45,779 nt of DNA from the NCBI GenBank assembly GCA_002436085.1, contig DIXT01000011.1:1-45779 (forward strand), read 5' to 3'. Of this stretch, positions 32,811 through 40,935 are shown one piece after another (the first letter of the stretch is position 1; each line of letters starts with the position of its first letter). A model generated the notes under the pieces. That model did not search any database. It saw only the letters and a program-made list of their open reading frames with translations, and was not told the origin of the DNA. The translations under genes were made by a program, and so were the position numbers. Origin of the DNA: Anaerolineaceae bacterium UBA6073 (GTDB lineage: Bacteria > Chloroflexota > Anaerolineae > Anaerolineales > Anaerolineaceae).

Positions 32811-34331
32811 ATGAGCAATATCACCAACGAAAACGTCACCCAGGAAACTTCCCGGGACGACCAGACGAATGGGATTAAGTGCGGTAGTTTTTTACAGCGC
32901 TTCACGAAACGATTCACAGATATTGTCCTGTCGTTTCTTAGTTTGCTCATCCTCAGCCCGGTGTTTTTGCTGATCGCGCTGCGTATCAAACGCGACTCTC
33001 CCGGTCCGTGCTTTTATCGCGGAGAACGCATGGGTCGTTATGGCAAAACCTTCGGGATTCTCAAATTCCGCACAATGTACGAATGCCCGGAGAGTTATAA
33101 CGGCTCCCCGCTTACCTCAGAAGGTGACCCACGCGTCACCCCGTTTGGCAGATGGCTGCGCCGGACTAAAGTCAATGAACTTCCCCAATTATGGAACGTG
33201 CTCAAAGGCGAGATGAGCCTGGTGGGTCCGCGTCCGGAACATCCTGAACTGATCCAATCCTGGCCTGCCCCACTGCGCGAGGAATTGCTCTCCGTGAGGC
33301 CGGGCATCACCAGCCCCGCTTCCGTGGTCTACCGCGATGAAGAGGAACTGCTCAAGGGTGCCGGATTCATGGATACTTACCTCCTGAGTATTTTGCCGGA
33401 TAAACTCCGCCTCGATCAACTCTATGTTCAAAACTATTCCTTCCTGACTGATTTGGACATTCTTGCGATGACTGCTATCGTCTTCTTCCCGAAAATCAGA
33501 AAAGAATCCGTTGCAGAATCACAGTTATACAACGGCGTGTTTTATCGCTTTGTGCATAACAACCTGACCTGGCTAATAACTGATATTCTGGTGACCTTTG
33601 TGGCAGTGGGCGTGTCGGGAATCGTCTGGCGAATCAGCGCCGTCATTAACCTGGGAATCCCCATTTATCTTCTGATGGCGCTTGCCATCGCGATTGGCAA
33701 CAGCCTGATAAACACGCTCATAGGTCTGCCGCGCATCATGTGGAAGTCTGCCAGCCCCACCTATGTACTCGATCTTGGTTTCTCTGTCGCCCTGACCATG
33801 CTGCTTTTCTGGGTTGTCACCCGTTTTTGGCTGACGACCCCCTGGATCCCCTTCAGTATGATCTGGCTGATCGGAGTGATGATGTTTATCGGTTTGGTAG
33901 CGGTGCGATACCGTGAACGCCTGTTTACAGGCCTCGCCAACCGCTGGCTGATCATGCGCGGCGGCAAAGCTTCTTTTGCCGAGCGAATCCTTATCATTGG
34001 TGCCGGAGATCTGGGTCAATTAGCGCTCTGGCTCCTCCAGCGCAGCCGCTTTTCAGGTCTTTTTGGCGTGGTCGGTCTGGTCGATGATGACCCGCGCAAA
34101 AATGGTACGCATATCCTGGATTGCAAAGTGTTGGGAACCACGCGCGATATCCCCACACTGGTGGAAAAGCACAAAATTCGCATGATTATTTACGCCATTA
34201 CCAACATTACTCCCACAGAGAGCGAACGCATTATGGAAAGCTGCCGCTCTACTGGCGCAAGGCTGGTCATTCTCCCCGATCTTGTAAAGGTACTTGAAAG
34301 ATCCATCAAAAAGATTGAAGTGCAGGAATAA
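32811..34331 (+). CDS. Polyprenyl-phosphate sugar phosphotransferase with permuted domain order
   Basis: This enzyme type moves a sugar-1-phosphate from a nucleotide sugar to undecaprenyl phosphate, the first step of glycan assembly. The catalytic domain is N-terminal here: a membrane helix (about 36-57), ILKFRTMYECPESY, RRTKVNELPQLWNVLKGEMS and LVGPRPEHPE (about 138-145). It is followed by four membrane helices (about 250-390) and a Rossmann-like domain (ILIIGAGDLGQLALWLLQ, about 393-410). In WbaP and WcaJ the helices and Rossmann-like domain come first. The 506-residue length equals a full-size enzyme. The next gene starts immediately after its stop. Catalytic motifs are intact. Confidence 0.85.
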   Translation: MSNITNENVTQETSRDDQTNGIKCGSFLQRFTKRFTDIVLSFLSLLILSPVFLLIALRIKRDSPGPCFYRGERMGRYGKTFGILKFRTMYECPESYNGSPLTSEGDPRVTPFGRWLRRTKVNELPQLWNVLKGEMSLVGPRPEHPELIQSWPAPLREELLSVRPGITSPASVVYRDEEELLKGAGFMDTYLLSILPDKLRLDQLYVQNYSFLTDLDILAMTAIVFFPKIRKESVAESQLYNGVFYRFVHNNLTWLITDILVTFVAVGVSGIVWRISAVINLGIPIYLLMALAIAIGNSLINTLIGLPRIMWKSASPTYVLDLGFSVALTMLLFWVVTRFWLTTPWIPFSMIWLIGVMMFIGLVAVRYRERLFTGLANRWLIMRGGKASFAERILIIGAGDLGQLALWLLQRSRFSGLFGVVGLVDDDPRKNGTHILDCKVLGTTRDIPTLVEKHKIRMIIYAITNITPTESERIMESCRSTGARLVILPDLVKVLERSIKKIEVQE

Positions 34332-35327
34332 ATGGAAACGATTTCCCTCAAAGACCTGCCGGTTCTCGTAACCGGCGCTGGCGGCTTTATCGGCAGCCGG
34401 CTGGTCGAAGCCCTGTGCGCCCGGGGAGCGCGCGTGCGCGCCTTCGTCCGATATAACTCTCGCGCGGATGCCGGACTGCTCAAAGCCCTCCCCTCCAATG
34501 TTCTGGAGAGCGTTGAAATCATCATGGGCGACCTGCGCGACGAAGACGCGCTGGAAAAAGCTGCCGCCGGCACGGCGCTCGTATTCCACCTCGGCGCGCT
34601 GATCTCCATTCCGTATTCGTATCAACATCCGGTCGAAGTGGTCCAAACCAACATCCTCGGCACGCTGGCAGTCTTGCAAGCCTGCCGCAAAAGCGGCGCG
34701 CGCCTGATCCACACCTCCACCAGCGAGGTCTATGGCACCGCCTTGCGCGTCCCGATTGACGAAGGGCACCCGCTTCAGGGTCAGTCGCCTTATTCCGCCA
34801 GCAAAATCGGCGCGGATAAACTGGTGGAAAGCTACTACCGCGCTTTCAGCGTCCCCACCGTTACCATCCGACCGTTCAACACCTACGGACCCGGACAGTC
34901 CGCGCGGGCAGTCATCCCCACCATCATCACCCAGGCGCTCCAGGCAGAGGAAATCCACCTGGGAAACCTGGAAGCCCGCCGGGATTTTTCCTTCCTGGAT
35001 GACACCGTGGCAGCCTTCATCAAGGCTGCTGAAACCCCCGGCATCGACGGAGAGACTTTCAACCTCGGTTCCGGGCAGGAGGTCAGCATCCGGCAACTGA
35101 CCGAAGAAATCTTAGCGCTCACCGGCAGCCAGGCGCGCGTGGTGGTGGACGAAGAACGCCTGCGCCCTGAAAAAAGTGAAGTCCTGCGCCTGCTGGCGGA
35201 CAATTCCAAAGCCCGCCGGGTATTGGATTGGGAACCCAAAGTGGGCTTGCGCGAGGGGCTTACCCAAACCATCGCCTGGGTGCGAGCGCATATGGATTTT
35301 TACCGCCCCGGCCGCTACGAGCGCTGA
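34332..35327 (+). CDS. legB: NAD-dependent 4,6-dehydratase, LegB-type
   Basis: An extended SDR of 331 residues that probably converts a UDP-HexNAc to its 4-keto-6-deoxy form. NAD binding is at VLVTGAGGFIGSRLVEAL (11-28); the catalytic residues lie in HTSTSEVYGTA and PYSASKIGADK (Tyr 154, Lys 158). RPFNTYGPGQSARAVIPTII and ARRDFSFLDDT are very close to LegB of legionaminic and bacillosamine-type pathways. The following nucleotidyltransferase and DegT aminotransferase make a complete route to an amino-deoxy sugar plausible. It starts at the base after the phosphotransferase stop. Confidence 0.88.
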   Translation: METISLKDLPVLVTGAGGFIGSRLVEALCARGARVRAFVRYNSRADAGLLKALPSNVLESVEIIMGDLRDEDALEKAAAGTALVFHLGALISIPYSYQHPVEVVQTNILGTLAVLQACRKSGARLIHTSTSEVYGTALRVPIDEGHPLQGQSPYSASKIGADKLVESYYRAFSVPTVTIRPFNTYGPGQSARAVIPTIITQALQAEEIHLGNLEARRDFSFLDDTVAAFIKAAETPGIDGETFNLGSGQEVSIRQLTEEILALTGSQARVVVDEERLRPEKSEVLRLLADNSKARRVLDWEPKVGLREGLTQTIAWVRAHMDFYRPGRYER

Positions 35328-35349
35328 AAGGCGGCCTCCTCGCGCCTTT
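35327..35349 (+). terminator. Hairpin terminator candidate after legB
   Basis: AAAGGCG pairs perfectly with CGCCTTT across a 9-base loop; the T-run is short (TTTATTTCC). It may attenuate rather than stop transcription, because the next gene belongs to the same pathway. The rest of the gap to 35543 has no clear promoter. Confidence 0.4.
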
Positions 35350-35543
35350 ATTTCCTCCCCGCAAAGACCCGGACGACGCACTGATTAAGGGGCAACAGCT
35401 AAAGCCATCCCGCCGAGGCGCAGATTTCAGCTTGTCGCTTGGTCTGCTCTGGGGTAGACTCATACAACCTGCGCGGGTCGTACAGCCTGTGCGTTGATGG
35501 GGTTAGCGGGCACTTTGATGCTTATTTTGGACTGGAGTGTGTC

Positions 35544-36254
35544 GTGAAAGCAGTGATTCTTGCCGGAGGCAGAGGTACGCGCTTAGCGCCATATACCTAT
35601 GTACTTCCCAAACCAATGATGCCAATTGGCGATAGAGCCATTCTGGAAATCCTGCTGCGCCAGATGAAGCGCGCGGGTATCAATCACATCGTCCTTACCG
35701 TCGGTCACTTATCCGGGCTCATGCAAGCCTTTTTCCAGGATGGCGCCCAGTGGGACCTGGATATTACCTACTCTTTCGAAGCAAAGCCGCTCGGCACAGC
35801 CGGACCGCTCGCGCTGGTGCCAAACCTGGATAAAACCTTTATGGTCAGCAACGGCGATGTGCTCACCCTGCTAAACTTTAACGATTTCCTCAATTTTCAC
35901 CGGGAACAGGGCGGCATCTGCACGATTGCCATGCACGAACGCCAGGTGCAAATCGACCTGGGCGTCATCGAACAGAATAATGGGGAACACCTTATCACCG
36001 GCTATGTGGAAAAACCTACTCTGCAATACCGCGTCAGTATGGGTATCTATATTTTTGAACCGCGCGTGCTGGACTACATCCCAAAAAATGAGTATCTCGA
36101 CTTCCCGGATCTCGTGAAAATCCTGCTGGCGAACGGCGAACGCGTCGTCGGCTACCCCTACAGCGGCTACTGGCGCGACCTGGGCAACCCCGGCGATTAT
36201 ACCCAGGCTTGCCTCGATTTTGAACAGATGCGTTCCCAGTTTTTACCGGAGTAA
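35544..36254 (+). CDS. Sugar-phosphate nucleotidyltransferase
   Basis: The 236-residue product has the signature KAVILAGGRGTRLAPYTYVL, then PKPMMPIGDRAILEILLRQ, FMVSNGDVLTLLNF and VEKPTLQYRVSMGIY, typical of NTP_transferase enzymes that make nucleotide sugars. The start is GTG 35544; the open frame reaches back to 35439 but homology begins at KAVILAGG. Placed between LegB and the aminotransferase, it probably activates the sugar of that pathway. Base and sugar specificity cannot be read. Confidence 0.87.
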   Translation: MKAVILAGGRGTRLAPYTYVLPKPMMPIGDRAILEILLRQMKRAGINHIVLTVGHLSGLMQAFFQDGAQWDLDITYSFEAKPLGTAGPLALVPNLDKTFMVSNGDVLTLLNFNDFLNFHREQGGICTIAMHERQVQIDLGVIEQNNGEHLITGYVEKPTLQYRVSMGIYIFEPRVLDYIPKNEYLDFPDLVKILLANGERVVGYPYSGYWRDLGNPGDYTQACLDFEQMRSQFLPE

Positions 36255-36257
36255 GCT

Positions 36258-37403
36258 ATGGATTGGCGCGTTCCGCTCGCGGATGTTAACCTTGGACCTG
36301 AAGAACTGGAAGCCGTCAGCGCGGTCATCCGCTCCGGCTGGCTGACGATGGGCTCGGTCACGCAGGCCTTTGAGCAGGAATACGCCCAATCGACTCAGAG
36401 CGCACACGCGCTGGCCATTACGAACGCCACCGCCGCGCTGCACCTGGCCTGCCTCGCGCTCGGCATCGGACCCGGTGATGAAGTTATCCTGCCCTCCCTC
36501 ACCTTCGTCGCCAGCGCCAACGCAATCGGCTACACCGGCGCAATTCCCGTCTTCGCGGATATTGAAAGCCCGGACTGGCTGTGCCTTTCCCCGCGCGCGG
36601 TAGAAGCCGCCATTACAGAAAAGACCAAAGCGATTATGGTGGTGCACTATGCCGGCTATGCCTGCGACATGCCCGCCATTCTGGAAATCGCGCGCCAGCA
36701 CCAGCTCGACGTCATCGAGGACGCCGCCCACGCCGTTGGGGCCTCTCTGAACGGCAAAGCGCTGGGCACCTGGGGCAGTGTGGGCTGTTTCAGCTTCTTC
36801 GGCAACAAGAACCTGACCACCGCTGAGGGCGGGATGCTGGTGACCGACGACCCCGAAATCGCGCAAAAAGTGCGCGTTCTGCGCTCGCACGGCATGACCA
36901 CCCTGACCTGGGACCGCTTTAAAGGGCACGCCAGCACCTACGACGTAGTGGCGCAGGGTTACAACTACCGCATGGACGAGTTGCGCTCCGCCCTGGGGCG
37001 CGAACAACTCAAACGCATCCCTGCCGGAAACGCACGGCGGGGAGAATTAGTTAAGCTTTACTGCCAGCTTCTCTCGCGGGAAACCCCGACTATCAGCATC
37101 CCATTTCAGGAAGAGCGCGGACAGTCCAGCTACCACATCATGCCGGTGCTGCTGCCCTCGGGCGCGGACAAGCCCGCCTTTATGGAACAGATGAAGCAGC
37201 AAGGCATCCAGACCAGCTGGCATTACCCGCCCGTGCACCGCTTCAGAGTTTACAAAGAAGCCTACGCCAGCCGCCCCAACCCGCTGCCGGTGACCGACGA
37301 AGTTGCTCAAAGAGAAGTGACTTTGCCGCTTTACCCCACCATGACAGACGAGCAGGTGGCGTGGGTGGTGCAGGCTGCCAAAGAAGCGTTGGCCGGGCTC
37401 TGA
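36258..37403 (+). CDS. DegT/DnrJ/EryC1 family aminotransferase
   Basis: This PLP enzyme of 381 residues adds an amino group to a keto sugar nucleotide. VIEDAAHAVGA (Asp 155) and SFFGNKNLTTAEGGM (Lys 184, the PLP lysine) are present, as are ALAITNATAALHLACLALGI and the C-terminal GIQTSWHYPPVHRF. It starts 3 bases after the nucleotidyltransferase. With LegB upstream it would aminate C-4 of the 4-keto-6-deoxy sugar, like LegC or PglE. Confidence 0.87.
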   Translation: MDWRVPLADVNLGPEELEAVSAVIRSGWLTMGSVTQAFEQEYAQSTQSAHALAITNATAALHLACLALGIGPGDEVILPSLTFVASANAIGYTGAIPVFADIESPDWLCLSPRAVEAAITEKTKAIMVVHYAGYACDMPAILEIARQHQLDVIEDAAHAVGASLNGKALGTWGSVGCFSFFGNKNLTTAEGGMLVTDDPEIAQKVRVLRSHGMTTLTWDRFKGHASTYDVVAQGYNYRMDELRSALGREQLKRIPAGNARRGELVKLYCQLLSRETPTISIPFQEERGQSSYHIMPVLLPSGADKPAFMEQMKQQGIQTSWHYPPVHRFRVYKEAYASRPNPLPVTDEVAQREVTLPLYPTMTDEQVAWVVQAAKEALAGL

Positions 37404-37404
37404 A

Positions 37405-37433
37405 CTGACGTTTTGTGTGCCAGTGAGTATAAT
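37405..37433 (+). promoter_or_regulatory. Promoter of the lipoprotein gene
   Basis: CTGACG (37405-37410), a 17-bp spacer and a perfect TATAAT (37428-37433) lie 27 bases before the ATG. Confidence 0.55.
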
Positions 37434-37460
37434 TGAGGTACGCAACCGGAAAATCGTAAA

Positions 37461-38216
37461 ATGAAACTCAGGTACTTGTTTTTCTCTCTCGTACTGATAC
37501 TTTGCCTGACGGCTTGCGCGGGCAAAGCCGCTGAATCGCCGCTCAGCCCCGAGCAGCAGGCTTTTGCCCAGACGCAGTTTGTGCAGCAGGCGGCCACTTC
37601 CGCGGCGGCATACGCGCGCACCGCGCAGCCTGGGGCGATGCCCGAAAGCCCTGAAGCGCCAACCGAGCTCATCCCCGGCGCGGACACACAAACCCCCGGA
37701 ATACTGCCTGCCAACCCCACCAGCGGCATTGTCAGCAGCACCCCCAGCCTTCCTGCATCACAGCCCACCCCGGGCAGCACCCAGCCTTTTAGCCCCACCA
37801 ACACGCGCACATCCGCCCCAAACCCCACGCCCACCCGCACCGCCATGCCCAGCGCCACCAGCACGCTGACCGCCACTGCCACACAAGTATCCGGCTGGCA
37901 AGGGGATTGGATGATCTCCTTCCAGAGGGATGACGGCAGCTACCTTAGCGGCGAAATGATCGTGAGCCTGAATGACGACCAATTGTTTGCGCAGGCGGAG
38001 TTAAATGGGAACCCGTATCAATTTAATGGCAGGCTTATCAATAATGGTCAAGTTGCTTTAGGCACCTGGAGCAGCGCCCAGACTTCCAGCTCCTTTACCT
38101 GGACGCTTGTGACCGCTGATCAGTTTGGCGGGGACCGGGACCTGATGAACGGTGTTTGCGACGCGCGCGTGGGAGAAGACATGCCCGACCCTTGTTACAT
38201 TCCGCCGATCAGCTGA
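37461..38216 (+). CDS. Lipoprotein with Thr/Pro-rich linker
   Basis: The 251-residue protein has a lipoprotein signal peptide (LRYLFFSLVLILCLTACAG, lipobox LTAC with Cys 19). A long Ser/Thr/Pro/Ala-rich linker (about residues 25-140) is followed by a small beta-rich domain (WQGDWMISFQRDDGSYLSGE, then LINNGQVALGTWSS) containing two Cys near the end. The domain looks like a lipocalin-like or glycan-binding fold, but no family is recognised. It is likely anchored on the outer face of the membrane. Confidence 0.75.
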   Translation: MKLRYLFFSLVLILCLTACAGKAAESPLSPEQQAFAQTQFVQQAATSAAAYARTAQPGAMPESPEAPTELIPGADTQTPGILPANPTSGIVSSTPSLPASQPTPGSTQPFSPTNTRTSAPNPTPTRTAMPSATSTLTATATQVSGWQGDWMISFQRDDGSYLSGEMIVSLNDDQLFAQAELNGNPYQFNGRLINNGQVALGTWSSAQTSSSFTWTLVTADQFGGDRDLMNGVCDARVGEDMPDPCYIPPIS

Positions 38217-38262
38217 TTTTGATCGCGCGACACCATTAAGGTACATAAGAATTCCGGAAGGT

Positions 38263-38293
38263 TTTTTGTCAGAATTACATTTTTGTCAGAATT
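38263..38293 (+). repeat. Imperfect 17-bp duplication at a start site
   Basis: TTTTTGTCAGAATT occurs at 38263-38276 and 38280-38293, offset by 17 bp. Both copies contain the TTG TCA GAA start sequence. The ribosome-binding site GGAAGG (38256-38261) is 4 bases from the first TTG (38266) but 21 from the one in frame with the gene. Confidence 0.8.
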
Positions 38294-38657
38294 GCTTCCT
38301 TATTCGCTGGATGCTGATATACTAACAAAGGCGAAAACCTTACTCCTCCAGGACAATCTTGCGCCCAACGCAATCACTCCTGATGTCGCCGCCTTAAGCT
38401 CCACGAAAAACCTCGTTCAAAAAGCGAGCCTAATCCTTAACAGAATATTCATACCCCGGCCAGCCCTCGCGCGGCTGTATAAACTCAACCCCAATTCGCC
38501 CGGCATCCTGCTGGGATATTTTCGAAGGGCAATCGATTTGTTCAGGCAATACGGCAGTACTATAGGTAAAATTTCGACCATGGACGAGGCAATTCAGCAG
38601 GACTTAGCACGGGAAAAAGACAGGTTTCTTATTCATGATTGGCAAAAACCCGAATAG
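38283..38657 (+). CDS. Small helical protein of unknown function
   Basis: The 124-residue frame reads SELLPYSLDADILTKAKTLL and continues as mostly amphipathic helices, with a basic central part (RIFIPRPALARLYKLNP) and no Cys or membrane segment. No family is recognised. The start is TTG 38283, but its ribosome-binding site appears displaced by a 17-bp duplication; ATG alternatives lie too far downstream. It ends 9 bases before the peptidase gene, so it may be translated with it. Confidence 0.5.
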   Translation: MSELLPYSLDADILTKAKTLLLQDNLAPNAITPDVAALSSTKNLVQKASLILNRIFIPRPALARLYKLNPNSPGILLGYFRRAIDLFRQYGSTIGKISTMDEAIQQDLAREKDRFLIHDWQKPE

Positions 38658-38666
38658 AGAGGCGAT

Positions 38667-40652
38667 ATGAAAAGACATATTTGGTTTTCGGTATTATTCG
38701 CGTTGGTTATGCTGGTGTCGGTCGCCGGCGACCGCAGCGCCAAGGCAGCGGAAGTGCAGACCGCCGACAAGCCAGCCTGCGCCAACGCAGACACAGAGCT
38801 TGAGCAGGTTTACCGCGTGTATTACAAGTCCGCGGAGGAAATCACAAAGCTAAAATCCTACGACCTATTTGAGTTTAACGACACGGAAAATAAATACGTG
38901 CTCGTAGCGGCGACTGCTTCCGAAATCGCCACCATCCAGAGCATGGGCTTCACCGCCGCTTTTGATGAAGAGCAGACCGCCAGCTACCGCAAGCTGGACC
39001 TGCTCGCGAGCCAAGGTTTGGACACTATGCCGCCGCCTTATAACTGCTACCGCACGGTGGAGGAGCTCTACGCTTACGGCGCCGCGCTGGCTTCTGTGTA
39101 CCCGACCCTGGCAGAATGGACGGACGTCGGGAACTCCTGGGAGAAGAGCGTCGGGCAGCCTGACGGCTACGACATGTACGTCCTGCGCCTGACCAACGAA
39201 ACGATCACCGGGGACAAACCCAAGCTGTTCATCACAGCGTCCATCCACGCGCGGGAATACACGCCAGCGGAACTGGCTGGGCGCTTTGCCGGATACCTGA
39301 TTGAGAATTACGAGACCAACGCGGATGTGCATTGGCTTCTGGATTACCACGAGATTCACATCATGTTGACGGCCAACCCGGACGGACGTAAAGAGGCGGA
39401 GGGCGGCGCAGACTGGCGCAAGAACACCAACGAAAACTACTGCGGTGCAACCAGTTCCAACCGCGGCGCTGACTTGAACCGCAATTTCAACTTCTACTGG
39501 GGCTGCTGCGGCGGCTCAAGCGGCAGTCAGTGCGCGGAAACTTACCGCGGTCCCACCCCCGCCTCCGAACCTGAAACCCAGGCCATCCAGAACTACATGG
39601 CCGCGATTTTCCCGGACCAGCGCGATGACGGGCTCAGCTCGCCTGCCCCAGAAGATGCTACCGGGGTGTATATTGACCTGCATAGTTTTTCCCGCCTGGT
39701 GCTTTGGTCCTGGGGGTTTAACACCACCCTGGCTCCAAACGGTACCGACCTGCAAACCCTTGGGCGCAAGTTCGCTTTTTTCAATAGTTATGACCCCGCT
39801 CCATCCTGGGACCTGTACGTCACGGACGGCAGCACGGAAGATTACGCCTACGGGCGCCTGGGCGTGGCCGGCTACTGCTTTGAAATGGGAGATGAATTTT
39901 TTGAAAGCTGTAGTACTTTTGAATTTGACATTCTGCCCGGCAACTTGCCTGCGCTCATCTACGCCGCCAAAACTGCCCGCACGCCCTACATGACCCCCGC
40001 CGGGCCGGATTCCATCAACCTGGCGCTCAGCCAGAGTTCGGTCCCGGCAGGAACAACCGTCACCCTGACGGGTCAGGTCAACGATACGCGATACAAAAGC
40101 GGCACGGGCGAACCCACCCAGCCTATAGCTGAAGCTCAGTATTCTGTGGACGTCCCGTATTGGGAAGCGGCTTATGCCCCGATCGCGCTTTCCCCCGCGG
40201 ACGGCAGCTTCAATTCCAGCTCCGAAAACGTGACCGCCAGCATTGACACGACCGGCTGGGCAGCCGGCCGGCATATCCTGTATGTGCGCGGAAAAGATAA
40301 CCAAAACAACTGGGGTGCAGTCAGCGCGATTTTCCTCACGATTGAGGGACCGGTAAACACCCCGCCTGTCGCGGACGCACAGAGCCTCAAAACCTGGCGC
40401 AACCAGCCGCTGAGCATCACGCTCACTGGTTCAGATGCGGACGGCAACCCCCTTACCTTTGAGGTTGTGGCTAATCCCAGCCACGGCCTGCTCAGCGGGG
40501 ACGCTCCGGATCTTGTTTATACCCCGGATCCAGGCTATATCGGTGCAGACAGCTTTACTTTTAAAGCCTGGGACGGCCTGGCCTATTCAGAAGCGGCTGT
40601 CGTCAGCATCCAGGTGGATATGCCGCTGTTCTTACCCATACTCGTCAAGTAA
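38667..40652 (+). CDS. Secreted M14 zinc carboxypeptidase with C-terminal Ig/cadherin-like domains
   Basis: The 661-residue protein has a signal peptide (about 1-28). The M14 domain holds zinc ligands H194 and E197 (SIHAREYTPAE) and H339 (YIDLHSFSR), the substrate Arg in DLNRNFNF, and the catalytic Glu 406 in YCFEMGDEFF. Two Cys-rich loops (GCCGGSSGSQC) may form disulfides. From about residue 445 there are beta-sandwich segments, the last a cadherin-like Big_17 repeat (DADGNPLTFEV, LVYTPDPGYIGADSFTF). The protein ends PLFLPILVK, a tail style seen in secreted Chloroflexi proteins. A strong terminator follows. Its role near the glycan genes is unknown. Confidence 0.9.
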   Translation: MKRHIWFSVLFALVMLVSVAGDRSAKAAEVQTADKPACANADTELEQVYRVYYKSAEEITKLKSYDLFEFNDTENKYVLVAATASEIATIQSMGFTAAFDEEQTASYRKLDLLASQGLDTMPPPYNCYRTVEELYAYGAALASVYPTLAEWTDVGNSWEKSVGQPDGYDMYVLRLTNETITGDKPKLFITASIHAREYTPAELAGRFAGYLIENYETNADVHWLLDYHEIHIMLTANPDGRKEAEGGADWRKNTNENYCGATSSNRGADLNRNFNFYWGCCGGSSGSQCAETYRGPTPASEPETQAIQNYMAAIFPDQRDDGLSSPAPEDATGVYIDLHSFSRLVLWSWGFNTTLAPNGTDLQTLGRKFAFFNSYDPAPSWDLYVTDGSTEDYAYGRLGVAGYCFEMGDEFFESCSTFEFDILPGNLPALIYAAKTARTPYMTPAGPDSINLALSQSSVPAGTTVTLTGQVNDTRYKSGTGEPTQPIAEAQYSVDVPYWEAAYAPIALSPADGSFNSSSENVTASIDTTGWAAGRHILYVRGKDNQNNWGAVSAIFLTIEGPVNTPPVADAQSLKTWRNQPLSITLTGSDADGNPLTFEVVANPSHGLLSGDAPDLVYTPDPGYIGADSFTFKAWDGLAYSEAAVVSIQVDMPLFLPILVK

Positions 40653-40665
40653 ATGCGTTCTTATC

Positions 40666-40698
40666 AAAAACCTGCCCGGAAGTTCGCGGGCAGGTTTT
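40666..40698 (+). terminator. Strong intrinsic terminator
   Basis: CCTGCCCG (40671-40678) pairs perfectly with CGGGCAGG (40686-40693) across a 7-base loop, flanked by AAAAA and TTTTT. It ends the peptidase transcript. Confidence 0.9.
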
Positions 40699-40705
40699 TG
40701 ATTGG

Positions 40706-40734
40706 TTTACAGAGCAAGGTAATCCGAATATAAT
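40706..40734 (+). promoter_or_regulatory. Strong promoter of the kinase operon
   Basis: TTTACA (40706-40711), 17 bp and a perfect TATAAT (40729-40734) lie just after the terminator. The start near 40741 leaves a leader of about 195 nt. Confidence 0.65.
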
Positions 40735-40740
40735 TCAATC

Positions 40741-40935
40741 TACGTAAGATTATCGGCGGGCTGTTTTGCCTGTAAAAGGCTTGCGATTTTAATTAACGTA
40801 ATTGGACGAGGAACAGGATCAATCTCAGGTGCGGCGTTTCCGGTACCTTGGTCAGGAACCGAACGCGCAAAGCCTGGATGGGGACAACTGTCATTGACTG
40901 GTCGCTTGTGATCAGCGGGTAAACGGAGATAGTGC
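40741..40935 (+). promoter_or_regulatory. Long structured 5' leader of the BY-kinase gene
   Basis: The leader can form at least three hairpins: 40834-40866 (GCGTT/AACGC, CGGT/ACCG and CCT/AGG stacked, 5-base loop), CTGGTC/GATCAG around 40896-40913, and CGGGC/GCCTG near 40757-40773, the last enclosed by TACGT/ACGTA. No T-run follows, so control of translation is more likely than termination. No known riboswitch class is recognised. Confidence 0.4.

Noticed and set aside
40862..40880. CGCGCAAAGCC in the kinase leader looks like part of a c-di-GMP-I (GEMM) riboswitch
   Set aside because: The partner segment with GGGCAAACC and the tetraloop-receptor arrangement are missing, so the known class is not supported.
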